NCBI RefSeq assembly: GCF_937468385.1
Contig: NZ_CALBWS010000017.1
Coordinates: 1 to 64,000, forward strand
DNA: 64,000 nucleotides
Origin: Neobacillus rhizosphaerae
GTDB taxonomy: Bacteria; Bacillota; Bacilli; Bacillales; Cytobacillaceae
Reading direction: 5' to 3'
The position numbers and the translations under genes were made by a program. Under the pieces are notes generated by a model, which had not been told where the DNA came from, searched no databases, and worked only from the letters and a program-made list of their open reading frames with translations. This document shows, one piece after another, positions 24,840 through 33,476 of this stretch. Within the stretch, counting starts at the first letter, position 1. Each line of letters opens with the position of its first letter.

Positions 24840-27443
24840 TTAAACGCCTTTATATGCTTGGCGATAAATAGCCGCAAGCTCACCTACTAGCGGCATTCTC
24901 GGGTTGGCAATCGTATCTTGATCCTCAAAAGCATTTTCAGCAAGTGCATCTACTTTGCTTTCGAATTCTTCATCATTTATTCCATTGGCTTTGATGCTCA
25001 TTGGAATATCCAGTTCCTTGGCCAGCTCAACAATCTTATTGATTAAGCTTTCAATTCCTTCCTCCGTCGTGTTTGAAGAAAGACCTAGCATTTTGGCAAT
25101 TTCTGCGTATCGTTTGTCAGCAATGAAGTGTTCATATTTAGGGAAGGTCATGAATTTATTTGGTTTCATTGAATTATATCGAATAACGTGCGGTAGCAGG
25201 ATTGCATTAGCACGTCCGTGCGGAATGTTGTACTCAGCACCAAGGACATGGGCAAGGCTGTGGTTAATTCCTAAGAAGGAATTAGCGAATGCCATTCCCG
25301 CAATAGTCGCTGCATTGTGCATTTTTTCGCGGGCAAGCTCATCGTTGCCATCTCGATAGGCTCTAGGCAAATATTCAAATACGAGCTGAATGGCTTTTAA
25401 GGCAAGACCATCGGTATAGTCATTCGCCAAAACGGAAACGTACGCTTCAATCGCATGGGTTAAAACATCCATGCCAGTATCTGCAGTGACAGATTTCGGA
25501 ACTGTCATCACAAACTGCGGGTCAATAATAGCTACATCTGGTGTCAGCTGAAAATCAGCAAGCGGATATTTCCTATTTGCTTTCCTATCTGAAATAACGG
25601 AAAAGGCTGTAACCTCTGAGCCTGTACCGCTAGTAGTCGGAATCGCTATGAAATTCGCCTTGCTGCGAAGAGTTGGGAATTTAACGACTCGTTTACTTGG
25701 GTCAAAGAATTTTTGTGTTAAACTTTTGAAGTCGGTATCAGGATGTTCATAAAACAGCCACATCGCTTTTGCTGCATCCATTACCGAGCCACCGCCTAAG
25801 GCAATGATGAAGTCCGGCTGAAACCTTCTCATCCGTTCCGCACCACTCATTACGGTTTCAATACTAGGTTCAGGTTCGATGTCAGAGAAAATCTCACATT
25901 GAACGTTGTTTTGATTCTTTTTTAAATAATATTGCACTTTGTCGACAAAGCCATTTTTCATGGAGCTTCCACTGGTAACAATGAATGCCCTCGAAATCCC
26001 TGGAATGGAAGCAAGCGTTTGTACAGAGTTTTTCTCGAAGAAAATCTGTGACGGTACTTTAAACCACTGAGTCATTGTTCTTCGCTTCGCTACCTTCTTG
26101 ATATTAATTAAATTTGCTGCTCCAACATTCTGTGACACAGAGTTCCCTCCATAAGTCCCGCACCCGATGGTTAAGGACGGTAAAGATGTGTTATAAATAT
26201 CCCCAATTGCCCCATGGGTTGATGGTGTATTGACAATGATTCGGCCAGCCTTCATTCGAGCGGCGAAACTATCAATCACATCCTGGTCAGCCGAATGGAT
26301 GGCGGCAGAGTGACCAAGACCTCCATATTCCAACGTTTCCTCCGCAATGAGGAGGCCTTCGGCGAAACTATTAACCTTGTAACATGCTAAAATTGGACTT
26401 AATTTTTCACATGATAGCGGGTATTTCGGTCCTACTCCTTCTACTTCCGCGATTAAAATCTTTGTATTGGCTGGTACATTTATCCCTGCCATTTTCGCTA
26501 TCATAAATGCAGGTAAGCCAACAATCATCGGGTTAAGTGAAGATGTTTTTGGGTCTATAGCAATCTTCTCTAGCATTTTCCGCTCTTCTTCATTGAGGAA
26601 ATAACAGTTGTTAGTTAATAATTCCTGCCTTACTTCCTCATAAATCTCTTTATCAATAATAAGTGCTTGTTCTGAAGCACAGATCATGCCGTTGTCGAAG
26701 GTTTTCGATAATACAAGGTCGTTGACCGCCCGTTTAATGTTAGCCGTTTTTTCAATATAACAAGGTACATTTCCGGCACCAACACCAAGTGCAGGCTTCC
26801 CGGAACTATAAGCAGCTGTTACTAAGTTCGGCCCTCCTGTTGCAAGGATGAGTGAAATCTTTGGATGTTTCATCAAGGTTTGAAAGGCTTCGTGAGATGG
26901 AATTTCAATCCACTGGATGCAGTTCTCAGGGGCACCAGCCTTTACCGCTGCTTCCCTAACCAGTTTGGCTGTAATCGTGCAGCATTTTTGAGCATAGCGA
27001 GGGAAGGCAAAAATAATTGGATTTCTCGTTTTAAGTGAAATCAAAGCTTTAAAAATAACCGTAGAAGTAGGATTAGTAATTGGAATGACACCAGCGATGA
27101 CACCGACTGGCTCGGCCATCTCAACCATACCTTCATTCTCATTTTCACTAATCACGCCAACCGTTTTCATATCCCTGATGTTGTTATAAATACACTCTGT
27201 AGCAAACATATTTTTGAAAACTTTATCCTCAAAAACGCCTCTTTTTGTTTCTTCTACCGCAAGCTTGGCCAACTCCTTATGGTTTTCAAGAGCAGTTAGA
27301 GCTACTTGCTTAACGATTTCGTCAACCATTTCCTGATTGTAGCAACGGAATTCCTCCAATGCTATTGCTCCATTTTTCGCTAATACATCAATCATCGCAG
27401 CAACATTATGGTTCTCTTGTAAGACTCTTTCCTTTACTGCCAT
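24840..27443 (-). CDS. adhE: Bifunctional acetaldehyde-CoA/alcohol dehydrogenase AdhE
   Basis: AdhE reduces acetyl-CoA to acetaldehyde and then ethanol, regenerating NAD+ during fermentation. The 867-residue product has the canonical length. The N-terminal aldehyde dehydrogenase half carries PITNPTSTVIFK and the catalytic Cys in NGMICASEQ near residue 247. The C-terminal iron alcohol dehydrogenase half shows GGGSVMDAAKAMW, TTSGTGSEVTAFSV and metal His residues in HAIEAY and NSLAHVLGAEYNIPHG. The ATG at 27443 has GGAGGGA upstream; a start at 27500 is unsupported. A near-perfect FadR box lies 150 bases upstream. Confidence 0.97.
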   Translation of the reverse strand: MAVKERVLQENHNVAAMIDVLAKNGAIALEEFRCYNQEMVDEIVKQVALTALENHKELAKLAVEETKRGVFEDKVFKNMFATECIYNNIRDMKTVGVISENENEGMVEMAEPVGVIAGVIPITNPTSTVIFKALISLKTRNPIIFAFPRYAQKCCTITAKLVREAAVKAGAPENCIQWIEIPSHEAFQTLMKHPKISLILATGGPNLVTAAYSSGKPALGVGAGNVPCYIEKTANIKRAVNDLVLSKTFDNGMICASEQALIIDKEIYEEVRQELLTNNCYFLNEEERKMLEKIAIDPKTSSLNPMIVGLPAFMIAKMAGINVPANTKILIAEVEGVGPKYPLSCEKLSPILACYKVNSFAEGLLIAEETLEYGGLGHSAAIHSADQDVIDSFAARMKAGRIIVNTPSTHGAIGDIYNTSLPSLTIGCGTYGGNSVSQNVGAANLINIKKVAKRRTMTQWFKVPSQIFFEKNSVQTLASIPGISRAFIVTSGSSMKNGFVDKVQYYLKKNQNNVQCEIFSDIEPEPSIETVMSGAERMRRFQPDFIIALGGGSVMDAAKAMWLFYEHPDTDFKSLTQKFFDPSKRVVKFPTLRSKANFIAIPTTSGTGSEVTAFSVISDRKANRKYPLADFQLTPDVAIIDPQFVMTVPKSVTADTGMDVLTHAIEAYVSVLANDYTDGLALKAIQLVFEYLPRAYRDGNDELAREKMHNAATIAGMAFANSFLGINHSLAHVLGAEYNIPHGRANAILLPHVIRYNSMKPNKFMTFPKYEHFIADKRYAEIAKMLGLSSNTTEEGIESLINKIVELAKELDIPMSIKANGINDEEFESKVDALAENAFEDQDTIANPRMPLVGELAAIYRQAYKGV

Positions 27444-27771
27444 CGAATATCCCTCCAGAATCATCAATCTTTTACTAAATGACACCAAGTTGGCTTTCAA
27501 AGCTTAACAAACTTTTTTCCTTCACTCCTTTTCCACTAATGGATAAAATATATCATGTGCACTATTTAAGAAATTGTCGAATCTTGCGCAAAAATGAATG
27601 AATAACCATTCATTTTTAAAATGTTCAAAAAGAATTCACAAATATCGTAAAAAGAATATGTCGTACATCAAAATGGCAAAAAAAAAACACAAGCTCAACA
27701 GCCTTTATTTTTTTATGTCACTTTAATATTTCACCGTGTTAATTTGTTATAATATTGTTCATGCAACATGT
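27444..27771. other. adhE upstream region
   Basis: This 328-base AT-rich region holds the adhE leader, the FadR-like box and, to the right, sequence leading into the repeat element, including TTGTTATAATATTG near 27743-27756, which may be a plus-strand promoter for the dead transposase. A Rex-like half site (TTGTGAATTC, minus strand, near 27634-27643) is too imperfect to call. No coding frame was found. Confidence 0.55.
27595..27612. promoter_or_regulatory. FadR (YsiA)-type operator upstream of adhE
   Basis: TGAATGAATAACCATTCA matches the B. subtilis FadR consensus TGAATGAMTANTCATTCA at all but one position and sits in a 26-base inverted repeat (27591-27616). FadR represses fatty-acid degradation genes and is released by long-chain acyl-CoA. 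Control of adhE would be unusual; control from a position about 150 bases upstream of the start is plausible. Confidence 0.6.
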
Positions 27772-27905
27772 CTGTTGATTTGCGCTCCAGGCGCTTCGCT
27801 TTCCGCGGGCGTGCCGGGGAGCCTCCTCGGCGCATGCGCGACTGCGGGGTCTCCCCTGCCCCGTACTCCCGCAGGAGTCTTCGCGCCTTCCGCTCCAATC
27901 AACAG
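27772..27905 (+). repeat. GC-rich 134-bp repeat, left copy
   Basis: This 134-base element, bounded by CTGTTGATT and AATCAACAG, is far richer in GC than its surroundings and has internal complementary blocks (CTTTCCGCGGGCG, CCCGCAGGAGTC). The reverse complement of 28418-28551 aligns along the full length with many substitutions. Open frames inside it on both strands are judged spurious. Confidence 0.85.
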
Positions 27906-27957
27906 GTGCAAATTCAATAATGTCCACATACAACAAAAAAAATAAGTGGTGAAATCT

Positions 27958-28408
27958 ATGTTTAAACCAAGAGAATCTTCCCAAAGTGAATATGAATTTG
28001 TGTCTATTGATGAATTAGTTCCTGATGATCACCTCCTGCGTTTGATTGATAAATAGATTGATTTTTCGTTTCTTCCTGAAATAGTTCGCCCTTATTATAG
28101 TGATGATAACGGCCGCCCATCTGATCCCCTAATTTTGTTTAAAATGATCTTTATTGGTTATCTTTACGGTATAGGTAAGGTTAAATCGCTTATCTAAATC
28201 GGGAAAATTGCTTTATAAATTTAGAAAGGAAAAAATGGAGCGAAGCTTCGCAGACTCAAAAGGGTTGCATGGGTTTCGCTACTGCCGGTTACGGGGAATA
28301 AAGAATGCAAGTGAACAGGCTCTCCTTACAGCAGCCTGCCAAAAAATAAAAAAGATTGCGACACACTTAGCCAGGTTAGAAAAAGTGTGTGGCAATTCTT
28401 TAGGTTGA
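27958..28408 (+). pseudogene. IS1182-type transposase, inactivated
   Basis: From ATG 27958 the frame reads MFKPRESSQSEYEFVSIDEL, the typical transposase N-terminus, with a TAG at codon 33 (28054-28056) and a TAA at codon 80 (28195-28197). The frame from 28208 then gives the family C-terminus ([20 protein letters not shown], then [14 protein letters not shown]). The catalytic middle, roughly 300 residues, is missing. It has two premature stops and a large internal deletion, and so is inactive. Confidence 0.85.
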
Positions 28409-28417
28409 TTTGCCACC

Positions 28418-28551
28418 CTGTTGATTGGAGCGGAGGGCACTCGACTCCTGCGGGATAGAGAGGTCACGGGAGACCCCGCAGGCGCCTATAGCGCCGAGGA
28501 GGCTCCCGGACCTCCCCGCGGAAAGCGAGTGCCCGGAGCGGAAATCAACAG
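28418..28551 (-). repeat. GC-rich 134-bp repeat, right copy (inverted)
   Basis: This copy has the same length and the same CTGTTGATT/AATCAACAG boundaries as the left copy, in opposite orientation. Shared blocks include GAGCCTCCTCGGCGC and TGCGGGGTCTCCC on the reverse complement. The copies differ enough to show they are old. Confidence 0.85.
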
Positions 28552-28578
28552 GCCAGTTAGCAGGGCCAATCCATTATT

Positions 28579-28613
28579 AAAAAATTGCCGAGAAATATAC
28601 CCTTTCTCGACAA
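28579..28613 (-). terminator. msrA-msrB operon terminator
   Basis: On the minus strand, TTGTCGAGAAA pairs with TTTCTCGGCAA and is followed by TTTTTTAAT (28579-28613). Confidence 0.8.
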
Positions 28614-28615
28614 TC

Positions 28616-28643
28616 TAAGCCGCACAATGGATGCGGCTTTTTG
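28616..28643 (+). terminator. Plus-strand hairpin facing msrB
   Basis: AAGCCGCA pairs with TGCGGCTT, followed by TTTGTTATTTTTTG. It would stop read-through from the insertion-sequence remnant into the msr operon. Confidence 0.65.
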
Positions 28644-29081
28644 TTATTTTTTGAATAGATAAGAATACTCCCCGTAACCTTCCACTTCAAGTCTTTCTTT
28701 CGATATAAACCTTAAGGCGGCGGAATTGATACAATAGCGCAAACCTGTTGGGTCAGGACCATCATTAAATACATGGCCTAAATGAGAATCAGCCAACTTA
28801 CTCCTTACTTCTGTCCGAGTCATAAAATGACTAAAATCCGCTTTTTCAAGCACTTCTTCTTCTTGAATGGGTTTTGTAAAGCTCGGCCAGCCACAGCCAG
28901 CATCAAATTTATCAAGCGAACTAAAGAGCGGCTTTCCAGAAACAATGTCCACAAAAATACCGTCTCTAGTTTCATTCCAATATTCATTTTTAAAAGGCGG
29001 CTCTGTTGCATTATTTTGTGTTACCTCATATTGGATTGGTGTTAATTCCTTTTTCAACTGTTCTATATCTTTATTTTTCAT
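28644..29081 (-). CDS. msrB: Peptide-methionine (R)-S-oxide reductase MsrB
   Basis: MsrB repairs R-methionine sulfoxide in proteins. The 145-residue product shows [10 protein letters not shown] (zinc or resolving Cys near 63) and [11 protein letters not shown] with the catalytic Cys near residue 117. Only one CxxC-type cysteine of the usual zinc set is present, so this may be a zinc-free form. The ATG at 29081 was chosen over GTG 29090, being better spaced from GGGGTG. It overlaps msrA by 11 bases and ends in a terminator. Confidence 0.95.
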   Translation of the reverse strand: MKNKDIEQLKKELTPIQYEVTQNNATEPPFKNEYWNETRDGIFVDIVSGKPLFSSLDKFDAGCGWPSFTKPIQEEEVLEKADFSHFMTRTEVRSKLADSHLGHVFNDGPDPTGLRYCINSAALRFISKERLEVEGYGEYSYLFKK

Positions 29082-29613
29082 TTTCTTCACCCCAATGCTT
29101 TTGAATAAATCCGGCCCGTCCAGAGCCTACATGATAGGACTCATAATGGACCCTATTTTTCTTATAGTAGCCCTGATGATATTCTTCTGCCGGATAAAAG
29201 GTCTGTGCAGGAAGAATCGGTGTAACAATTGGTTTAATAAATCGGCCGCTATCCTGGAGCCGTTGTTTTGATTCTTCAGCAAGCCTTTTTTGCTGCTCAT
29301 CATGGTAAAAAACCGCTGTTTGATAGGAATGGCCGCGATCGTAAAATTGTCCACCCGGATCGGTTGGGTCAATCTGCTGCCAAAATAATTCCAACAGCTT
29401 TTCATAAGGAAAAATAGATGGATCATAGTTAATTTGGACAGCTTCATAATGGCCGGTAGTATCTGAACAAACCTGCTGGTATGTCGGGTTTTCAACCGTT
29501 CCGCCTGTATAACCTGAAATTACACTTATAATGCCTGGCTGTTCATCAAATGGCTTCACCATACACCAAAAACAGCCGCCGGCAAACGTTGCTAATTGAG
29601 TTGCCTTTTCCAC
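29071..29613 (-). CDS. msrA: Peptide-methionine (S)-S-oxide reductase MsrA
   Basis: MsrA repairs S-methionine sulfoxide. The signature TFAGGCFWC lies at residues 9-17 with catalytic Cys14; the GYTGG, YDP and HQGYYKKN substrate blocks follow. The product is 180 residues, the usual length for Bacillus MsrA. The start GTG 29613 has AAAGGGGTGG at the right distance; a TTG at 29634 does not. It is first in the msrA-msrB operon, which stays next to the ypm genes as in B. subtilis. Confidence 0.96.
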   Translation of the reverse strand: MEKATQLATFAGGCFWCMVKPFDEQPGIISVISGYTGGTVENPTYQQVCSDTTGHYEAVQINYDPSIFPYEKLLELFWQQIDPTDPGGQFYDRGHSYQTAVFYHDEQQKRLAEESKQRLQDSGRFIKPIVTPILPAQTFYPAEEYHQGYYKKNRVHYESYHVGSGRAGFIQKHWGEENEK

Positions 29614-29697
29614 GAGCCCACCCCTTTTTTGCAATTCTTGACCTTATTTAAAAGTATACAGAATGTTTCTACAGAAATAAAACTTCTTGACATGATA

Positions 29698-29733
29698 AAA
29701 AATAGAGCCGCAACCATTTTCCCTGGTTCGGCT
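29698..29733 (-). terminator. rsgA terminator
   Basis: AGCCGCAACC (29706-29715) pairs with GGTTCGGCT (29725-29733), one mismatch; on the minus strand CTATTTTTTATC follows. Confidence 0.8.
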
Positions 29734-29742
29734 TAAAATACA

Positions 29743-30810
29743 TTAACGGCTCTTCCGCTGTTTTATTTGTTTGTTAATAGTCTTCCATTGTTTTCTTACT
29801 TCAGCTTGGGCACGTTTATCTGCTTTTCTTTCAATAAATGCGAGCTCCTTTTGCAACTTTGTGTAACTTGTCAACCTTCCAGCTGCAAGCTGTCCCTCAT
29901 TAATGGCGTTCACCACTGCGCAACCTGGCTCATCCATATGCAGACAATCGCGGAATCGACAATTTCCCGCTAACTCTTCTATCTCAGAAAAGGTTTCTGA
30001 TAAACCGTCTGAACTTTCCCAAAGCTGTAATTCCCGCATCCCAGGTGTATCAATCAAAACGCAGCCATTCGGTAAGAGAATTAACTCTCGATGGGTGGTT
30101 GTATGTCTTCCCTTATCATCTGCCTCGCGAATTTCCTGTACCAATTGCTTCTCTGCGCCTAATAATCGGTTCGTTAAGGTTGACTTTCCGACTCCAGAGG
30201 ATCCGAGCAAAGCAATTGTTTTTCCCGGCTTTAAAAATAGTTCAAGCTTTTCAAATCCTGCAAGAGTTTCAGAGCTAATCGGAATGATGGGAACTCCACC
30301 TAATGCAATTGCTTCCACTTTAGTAATTTTCTCCGTAATGTTATGACAAAGATCGGCTTTACTTAACACAATAACAGGGTTTGCACCGCTTTCCCATGTC
30401 AGTAATAAATAGCGCTCTAATCTCCGTAAATTTAAGTCTTCATTTAAGGAGTTAACAAGAAAAACAGTATCCACGTTTGCCGCAACAATTTGCTCTTCGG
30501 CTGTTGCTCCAGCTGATTTTCTTGAAAACTTACTTTTACGCGGTAAAACGGTTATAATCGTTCCCTTTCCTTCTTCAGCCCTCGGCTTTAAGCCGATCCA
30601 ATCGCCAACGGCGGGGAAATCCTCACGAGCCTTAGAATGAAAGCTGAACTTACCTGATACTTCACATAATAATTCTCCAAATTCCGTCCACACACGATAT
30701 ATCCGCTTATGCTCAAGTGCCACTCGGCCTATTATTAAATCCTCACCCAAGTTCAATTGATCAAAATCTTTTTTAATGATTTCCGTTAATCCCATGCTTA
30801 ATAAATTCAT
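29743..30810 (-). CDS. rsgA: Ribosome small-subunit maturation GTPase RsgA (paralogue)
   Basis: RsgA is a circularly permuted GTPase that checks late 30S maturation. The 355-residue product has an N-terminal OB-fold (residues 25-90), G4 SKADLCH, G1 LLGSSGVGKSTL near residue 195, G3 DTPGMREL and the C-terminal zinc site CRFRDCLHMDEPGC near residue 285. It is longer than housekeeping RsgA (about 295), with an extra N-terminal segment and a basic tail (KADKRAQAEVRKQWK). This is the form often found as a second copy in Bacillales. The ATG at 30810 follows GGAGGAA. A terminator-like hairpin sits in its leader. Confidence 0.92.
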   Translation of the reverse strand: MNLLSMGLTEIIKKDFDQLNLGEDLIIGRVALEHKRIYRVWTEFGELLCEVSGKFSFHSKAREDFPAVGDWIGLKPRAEEGKGTIITVLPRKSKFSRKSAGATAEEQIVAANVDTVFLVNSLNEDLNLRRLERYLLLTWESGANPVIVLSKADLCHNITEKITKVEAIALGGVPIIPISSETLAGFEKLELFLKPGKTIALLGSSGVGKSTLTNRLLGAEKQLVQEIREADDKGRHTTTHRELILLPNGCVLIDTPGMRELQLWESSDGLSETFSEIEELAGNCRFRDCLHMDEPGCAVVNAINEGQLAAGRLTSYTKLQKELAFIERKADKRAQAEVRKQWKTINKQIKQRKSR

Positions 30811-31142
30811 TCTTATTCCTCCAGCAAATTTTTTTAAAATAAAAAACCATAGGCACACACAGCCCATGGTTTTATTCGCATAAGGGAATAAAGAAGATAA
30901 ATACTCCTAAAAAGGGGATTTTTGGGCTGTGCAAACAATATTCAAATAATATATATTTCTCACATTTTCAATTAACATTGCACGTCACCCACTTTCAATC
31001 TTATTGGTAATAAGTATATGTAATATTTTTTCATTTGTAAATATAAATTGGCTAAATTTCTATTTACTACCAGGGAGATAGACACCTACCTAATGAAACA
31101 TGAATAAATTATGTTGTATAAGATTTGATAGGAGATGCTTGT
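30811..31142. other. Divergent region between rsgA and the DUF4397 gene
   Basis: This 332-base AT-rich region carries two hairpins in the rsgA leader: a terminator-like one at 30841-30878 and a weaker CCTAAAAA/TTTTTGGG one near 30907-30929. The DUF4397 side shows no convincing promoter; a TGAAAC at 31093 lacks a matching ECF -10. No coding frame was found. Confidence 0.55.
30841..30878 (-). terminator. Terminator-like hairpin in the rsgA leader
   Basis: On the minus strand, AAAACCAT.GGC pairs with GCC.ATGGTTTT (7-base loop) and TTTTTTATTTTA follows, only about 30 bases before the rsgA start region. No minus-strand gene ends here, so it may be an attenuator. Confidence 0.6.
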
Positions 31143-31895
31143 ATGTCAGAAACAAGAAACCACGCTGATTACCTTCACAAAGCAGCAATGTATGATTTGT
31201 TGGCACAATTTTATAAATACACAAACCCAAGCTTCCACATGCATTTTTATTTAAAACACCTTAAAAACATGAATAAAGCAATGTACATGATGCGAACGAA
31301 TTCTCAAACAGCACAAAGGGAAGCAAAGGTTCGCGTCCTCCATTCCTCTCATGATTCCCCTAATGTAGACATATATATTAATGGAAAGAGAATGATTAGA
31401 GACCTGCCTTTCAAAAATGTCAGTTCAGATCTTCCATTAAAGGCTGGGAAATATCATTTCGATATATACCCGTCTGGAAATATGGTTGATAGTGTATTAA
31501 ATAAAAAAATAACCGTGGAACCAGGCAAATCGTATACATTGGCTACCATTGACCATGTTAAAAAGATGCGCCTGCTCATGTTTGAAAATCACCCGGGTGT
31601 TCCAGTTAATGAGGCGAAGGTCCGCTTTATCCATCTTTCACCGGACACTCAGCCACTTGATTTAGCCGTACAGGGTCGAGATGTTATTTTCCATAACGTT
31701 TCCTATAAACAGGCCACAGAATATTTAGGTTTAACCCCAATGACTGTAGACCTCGAGGTGAGGAAAGCTGGAAGTAAGACCGTTATCCTTCCTTTGCATC
31801 AGCTTCAATTTAATGCTAATGAGAGCTACTCGATTGTATTTGTTGGCCTATCAAAAGATAAACCGGAGTTTCAAATGATCAGATTGAAGGATTAA
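31143..31895 (+). CDS. DUF4397 repeat protein
   Basis: This 250-residue protein has two DUF4397 domains (about residues 62-145 and 158-245). Each begins with an AKVRxxHxSxDxxxxD pattern (AKVRVLHSSHDSPNVDIYIN and AKVRFIHLSPDTQPLDLAVQ). The family is beta-rich and usually exported, but here the first 60 residues are helical and His/Tyr-rich, with no signal peptide. The start ATG 31143 has ATAGGAGA upstream. It is monocistronic, with a strong terminator. Function is unknown; a spore- or surface-layer role is possible but unsupported. Confidence 0.88.
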   Translation: MSETRNHADYLHKAAMYDLLAQFYKYTNPSFHMHFYLKHLKNMNKAMYMMRTNSQTAQREAKVRVLHSSHDSPNVDIYINGKRMIRDLPFKNVSSDLPLKAGKYHFDIYPSGNMVDSVLNKKITVEPGKSYTLATIDHVKKMRLLMFENHPGVPVNEAKVRFIHLSPDTQPLDLAVQGRDVIFHNVSYKQATEYLGLTPMTVDLEVRKAGSKTVILPLHQLQFNANESYSIVFVGLSKDKPEFQMIRLKD

Positions 31896-31923
31896 GCACA
31901 GACTCACCTCAAAAATTGACGAA

Positions 31924-31959
31924 TAAAAGGTGCCTCAATATAAGAGGCACCTATTTTAC
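31924..31959. terminator. Bidirectional terminator between DUF4397 gene and ypmS
   Basis: AGGTGCCTC (31928-31936) pairs with GAGGCACCT (31944-31952), with A- and T-rich flanks on both strands. Confidence 0.85.
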
Positions 31960-32529
31960 AGGGACGAGTATGGTAAATGCAATGTCATCTTTTTTTAAAT
32001 CAAATTTGTCCGCTTTGATTTTCATTTCACTTTTCATTTTTAATTGCTGCATGTTGATATATACCTGTTTTTCATTTGGTCTAATGTCAACTCCCTTTGG
32101 GAGCTTGTAATTTTCACTAATAAAACTTAGTACGTATGAAATAGGCAAGTGCAAACTGCCGATTGCAATCGATTTTTGATTCAATACCAAATCACCATTT
32201 TTAAGGGCATCAGGTTCAAATGTTAATTTCATATTTAACTCTTCACTGAAAAACGGAATGGTTCCATATAACTCCACTTCTTCGCCCAAGATAACACGAT
32301 AACCGATAGGAGAATCGGCAGCTTGCTCTCGTAAATAATGGTTAATAAGCCGATTTAAATCATATTTATTTGATTTTACATGAAAGGAAACATAATCACC
32401 TGTAAGGCTCTTTTGATTATTGCCTTTCCTATCTGAAGTTGGAGTCATAATCAAGGTTAAGATAATAATTGCGGACAAAAGGTTGATTCCTATTAAGAGA
32501 AGGAATCCTATTTTCCATTTATTTTTCAT
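31951..32529 (-). CDS. ypmS: YpmS family (DUF2140) membrane-anchored protein
   Basis: This 192-residue protein has an N-terminal membrane anchor (residues 8-28, GFLLLIGINLLSAIIILTLI) and an extracytoplasmic beta-rich domain with YRVILGEEVELYGTIPFF and LPISYVLSFISENYKLP, typical of YpmS/DUF2140. It lies 6 bases after ypmR as in B. subtilis. Function is unknown; a cell-envelope role is inferred from location. Confidence 0.92.
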   Translation of the reverse strand: MKNKWKIGFLLLIGINLLSAIIILTLIMTPTSDRKGNNQKSLTGDYVSFHVKSNKYDLNRLINHYLREQAADSPIGYRVILGEEVELYGTIPFFSEELNMKLTFEPDALKNGDLVLNQKSIAIGSLHLPISYVLSFISENYKLPKGVDIRPNEKQVYINMQQLKMKSEMKIKADKFDLKKDDIAFTILVPVK

Positions 32530-32535
32530 AAAAAT

Positions 32536-33360
32536 CTAATTCTCCTCTGTAGTGACCAGGTATGCCTTCTTTTCTATATCAGGTATTACCCTTTCTTCCA
32601 AGGTCTCATTTAATCTCTCAGCAATTAGTTGATAGCCTTTGTCATTTGGATGAAAATTATCAGTATACAAAAGATTTTCATCAGCATGTAAAAACACATC
32701 TTCAATTGGGACAAAATAGGCGTTAGGATAATTGACGATGACGCTTTGACCAGCTTTATTCCAATCCGCAACAATCTCATCCATTTCTTTTATATCAGAA
32801 AACCATTTCGAAAACGGATTATACAACCCCACTAATACAATGGACACGTTAGGGTTTTCCTGGACAATTGCCTCGATTATTTGTGTTAAATGTTTGCGAT
32901 AGGCTTCTTTCTCCTTCACAAAATCGGAAATTTGCAGGTTAGAAATATTATCCCTTACCACTTTCATGATATCGTTACCGCCAATAGTAATAATAACCAA
33001 ATCCGATTGTTTAACCAAATCCTTCATTTCTATCGATTGTAGCCTTTTTAATAGCTGAGTGGTCCGATTTCCCTTTACACCATAATTCAAGAAATCAACA
33101 TGTTGGATGCCTTTTTCTTTTTCAAGCATCGTTTTTAAATATGGCAGGTATCCGCCTTGGTCTGTACTATCACCTACACCTTGTGTTAAGGAGTCACCAG
33201 CAGATAGGACCGTCAAATTTTCCGGAAGAAAATCTGCAGGAATTGGTTCAAAAACGGGAGCTGCTGATTTCTTTATCTGGTGTAAGGCCCATTGATCTGA
33301 TTGACTGCATGAAGATAAGAATAATGCCGAGAGAATTAGAAGAGTGAAAAACTTTTTCAT
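32536..33360 (-). CDS. ypmR: SGNH/GDSL-type lipoprotein esterase YpmR
   Basis: This 274-residue lipoprotein is of the SGNH hydrolase family. The lipobox LFLSSC puts the lipidated Cys at residue 18. Block I is SAGDSLTQGVGD (Ser near residue 57), block III GGNDIM and block V DNFHPND (Asp/His). It is predicted to sit outside the membrane as an esterase or acyl hydrolase; the substrate is unknown. It is upstream of and probably co-transcribed with ypmS. Confidence 0.93.
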   Translation of the reverse strand: MKKFFTLLILSALFLSSCSQSDQWALHQIKKSAAPVFEPIPADFLPENLTVLSAGDSLTQGVGDSTDQGGYLPYLKTMLEKEKGIQHVDFLNYGVKGNRTTQLLKRLQSIEMKDLVKQSDLVIITIGGNDIMKVVRDNISNLQISDFVKEKEAYRKHLTQIIEAIVQENPNVSIVLVGLYNPFSKWFSDIKEMDEIVADWNKAGQSVIVNYPNAYFVPIEDVFLHADENLLYTDNFHPNDKGYQLIAERLNETLEERVIPDIEKKAYLVTTEEN

Positions 33361-33443
33361 CTTTATTCACCTGCCTTCTAAACTATTTTTATTATAACAC
33401 GACAGTATTCATTCAAAACAAGTATGTACTATCCTATTCCTAC

Positions 33444-33476
33444 CAAAAAAAATAGACCAATTAAATGGTCTATTGT
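33444..33476 (-). terminator. Terminator of the SCO-family gene
   Basis: AATAGACCA (33451-33459) pairs with TGGTCTATT (33466-33474); on the minus strand TTTTTTTGG follows. It overlaps the stop codon. Confidence 0.8.

Larger units (their letters stand above)
27772..28551. mobile_element. Degenerate insertion-sequence remnant flanked by inverted 134-bp repeats
   Basis: This is a composite of two GC-rich 134-bp repeats in inverted orientation around a broken IS1182-type transposase gene. The true ends of the original insertion sequence are not obvious, since the repeats may be a separate, genome-wide repeat family that bracketed it. No target duplication was found at the outer ends (flanks CAACATGT and GCCAGTTA). 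Confidence 0.65.

Noticed and set aside
24955..25359. 134-codon frame opposite adhE
   Set aside because: It lies wholly antisense to a strongly conserved gene, with no ribosome binding site, and many such shadows occur here.
27620..27660. Rex operator upstream of adhE
   Set aside because: Only one half site (TTGTGAA) is clear; the second half does not match TTCACAA.
27736..27984. Open frames on both strands within the left GC-rich repeat
   Set aside because: They have no ribosome binding site and are explained by the GC-rich repeat, which is free of stops in several frames.
28421..28618. Open frame across the right GC-rich repeat
   Set aside because: This is also a by-product of the repeat; its composition is unlike a real protein and no start signal is present.
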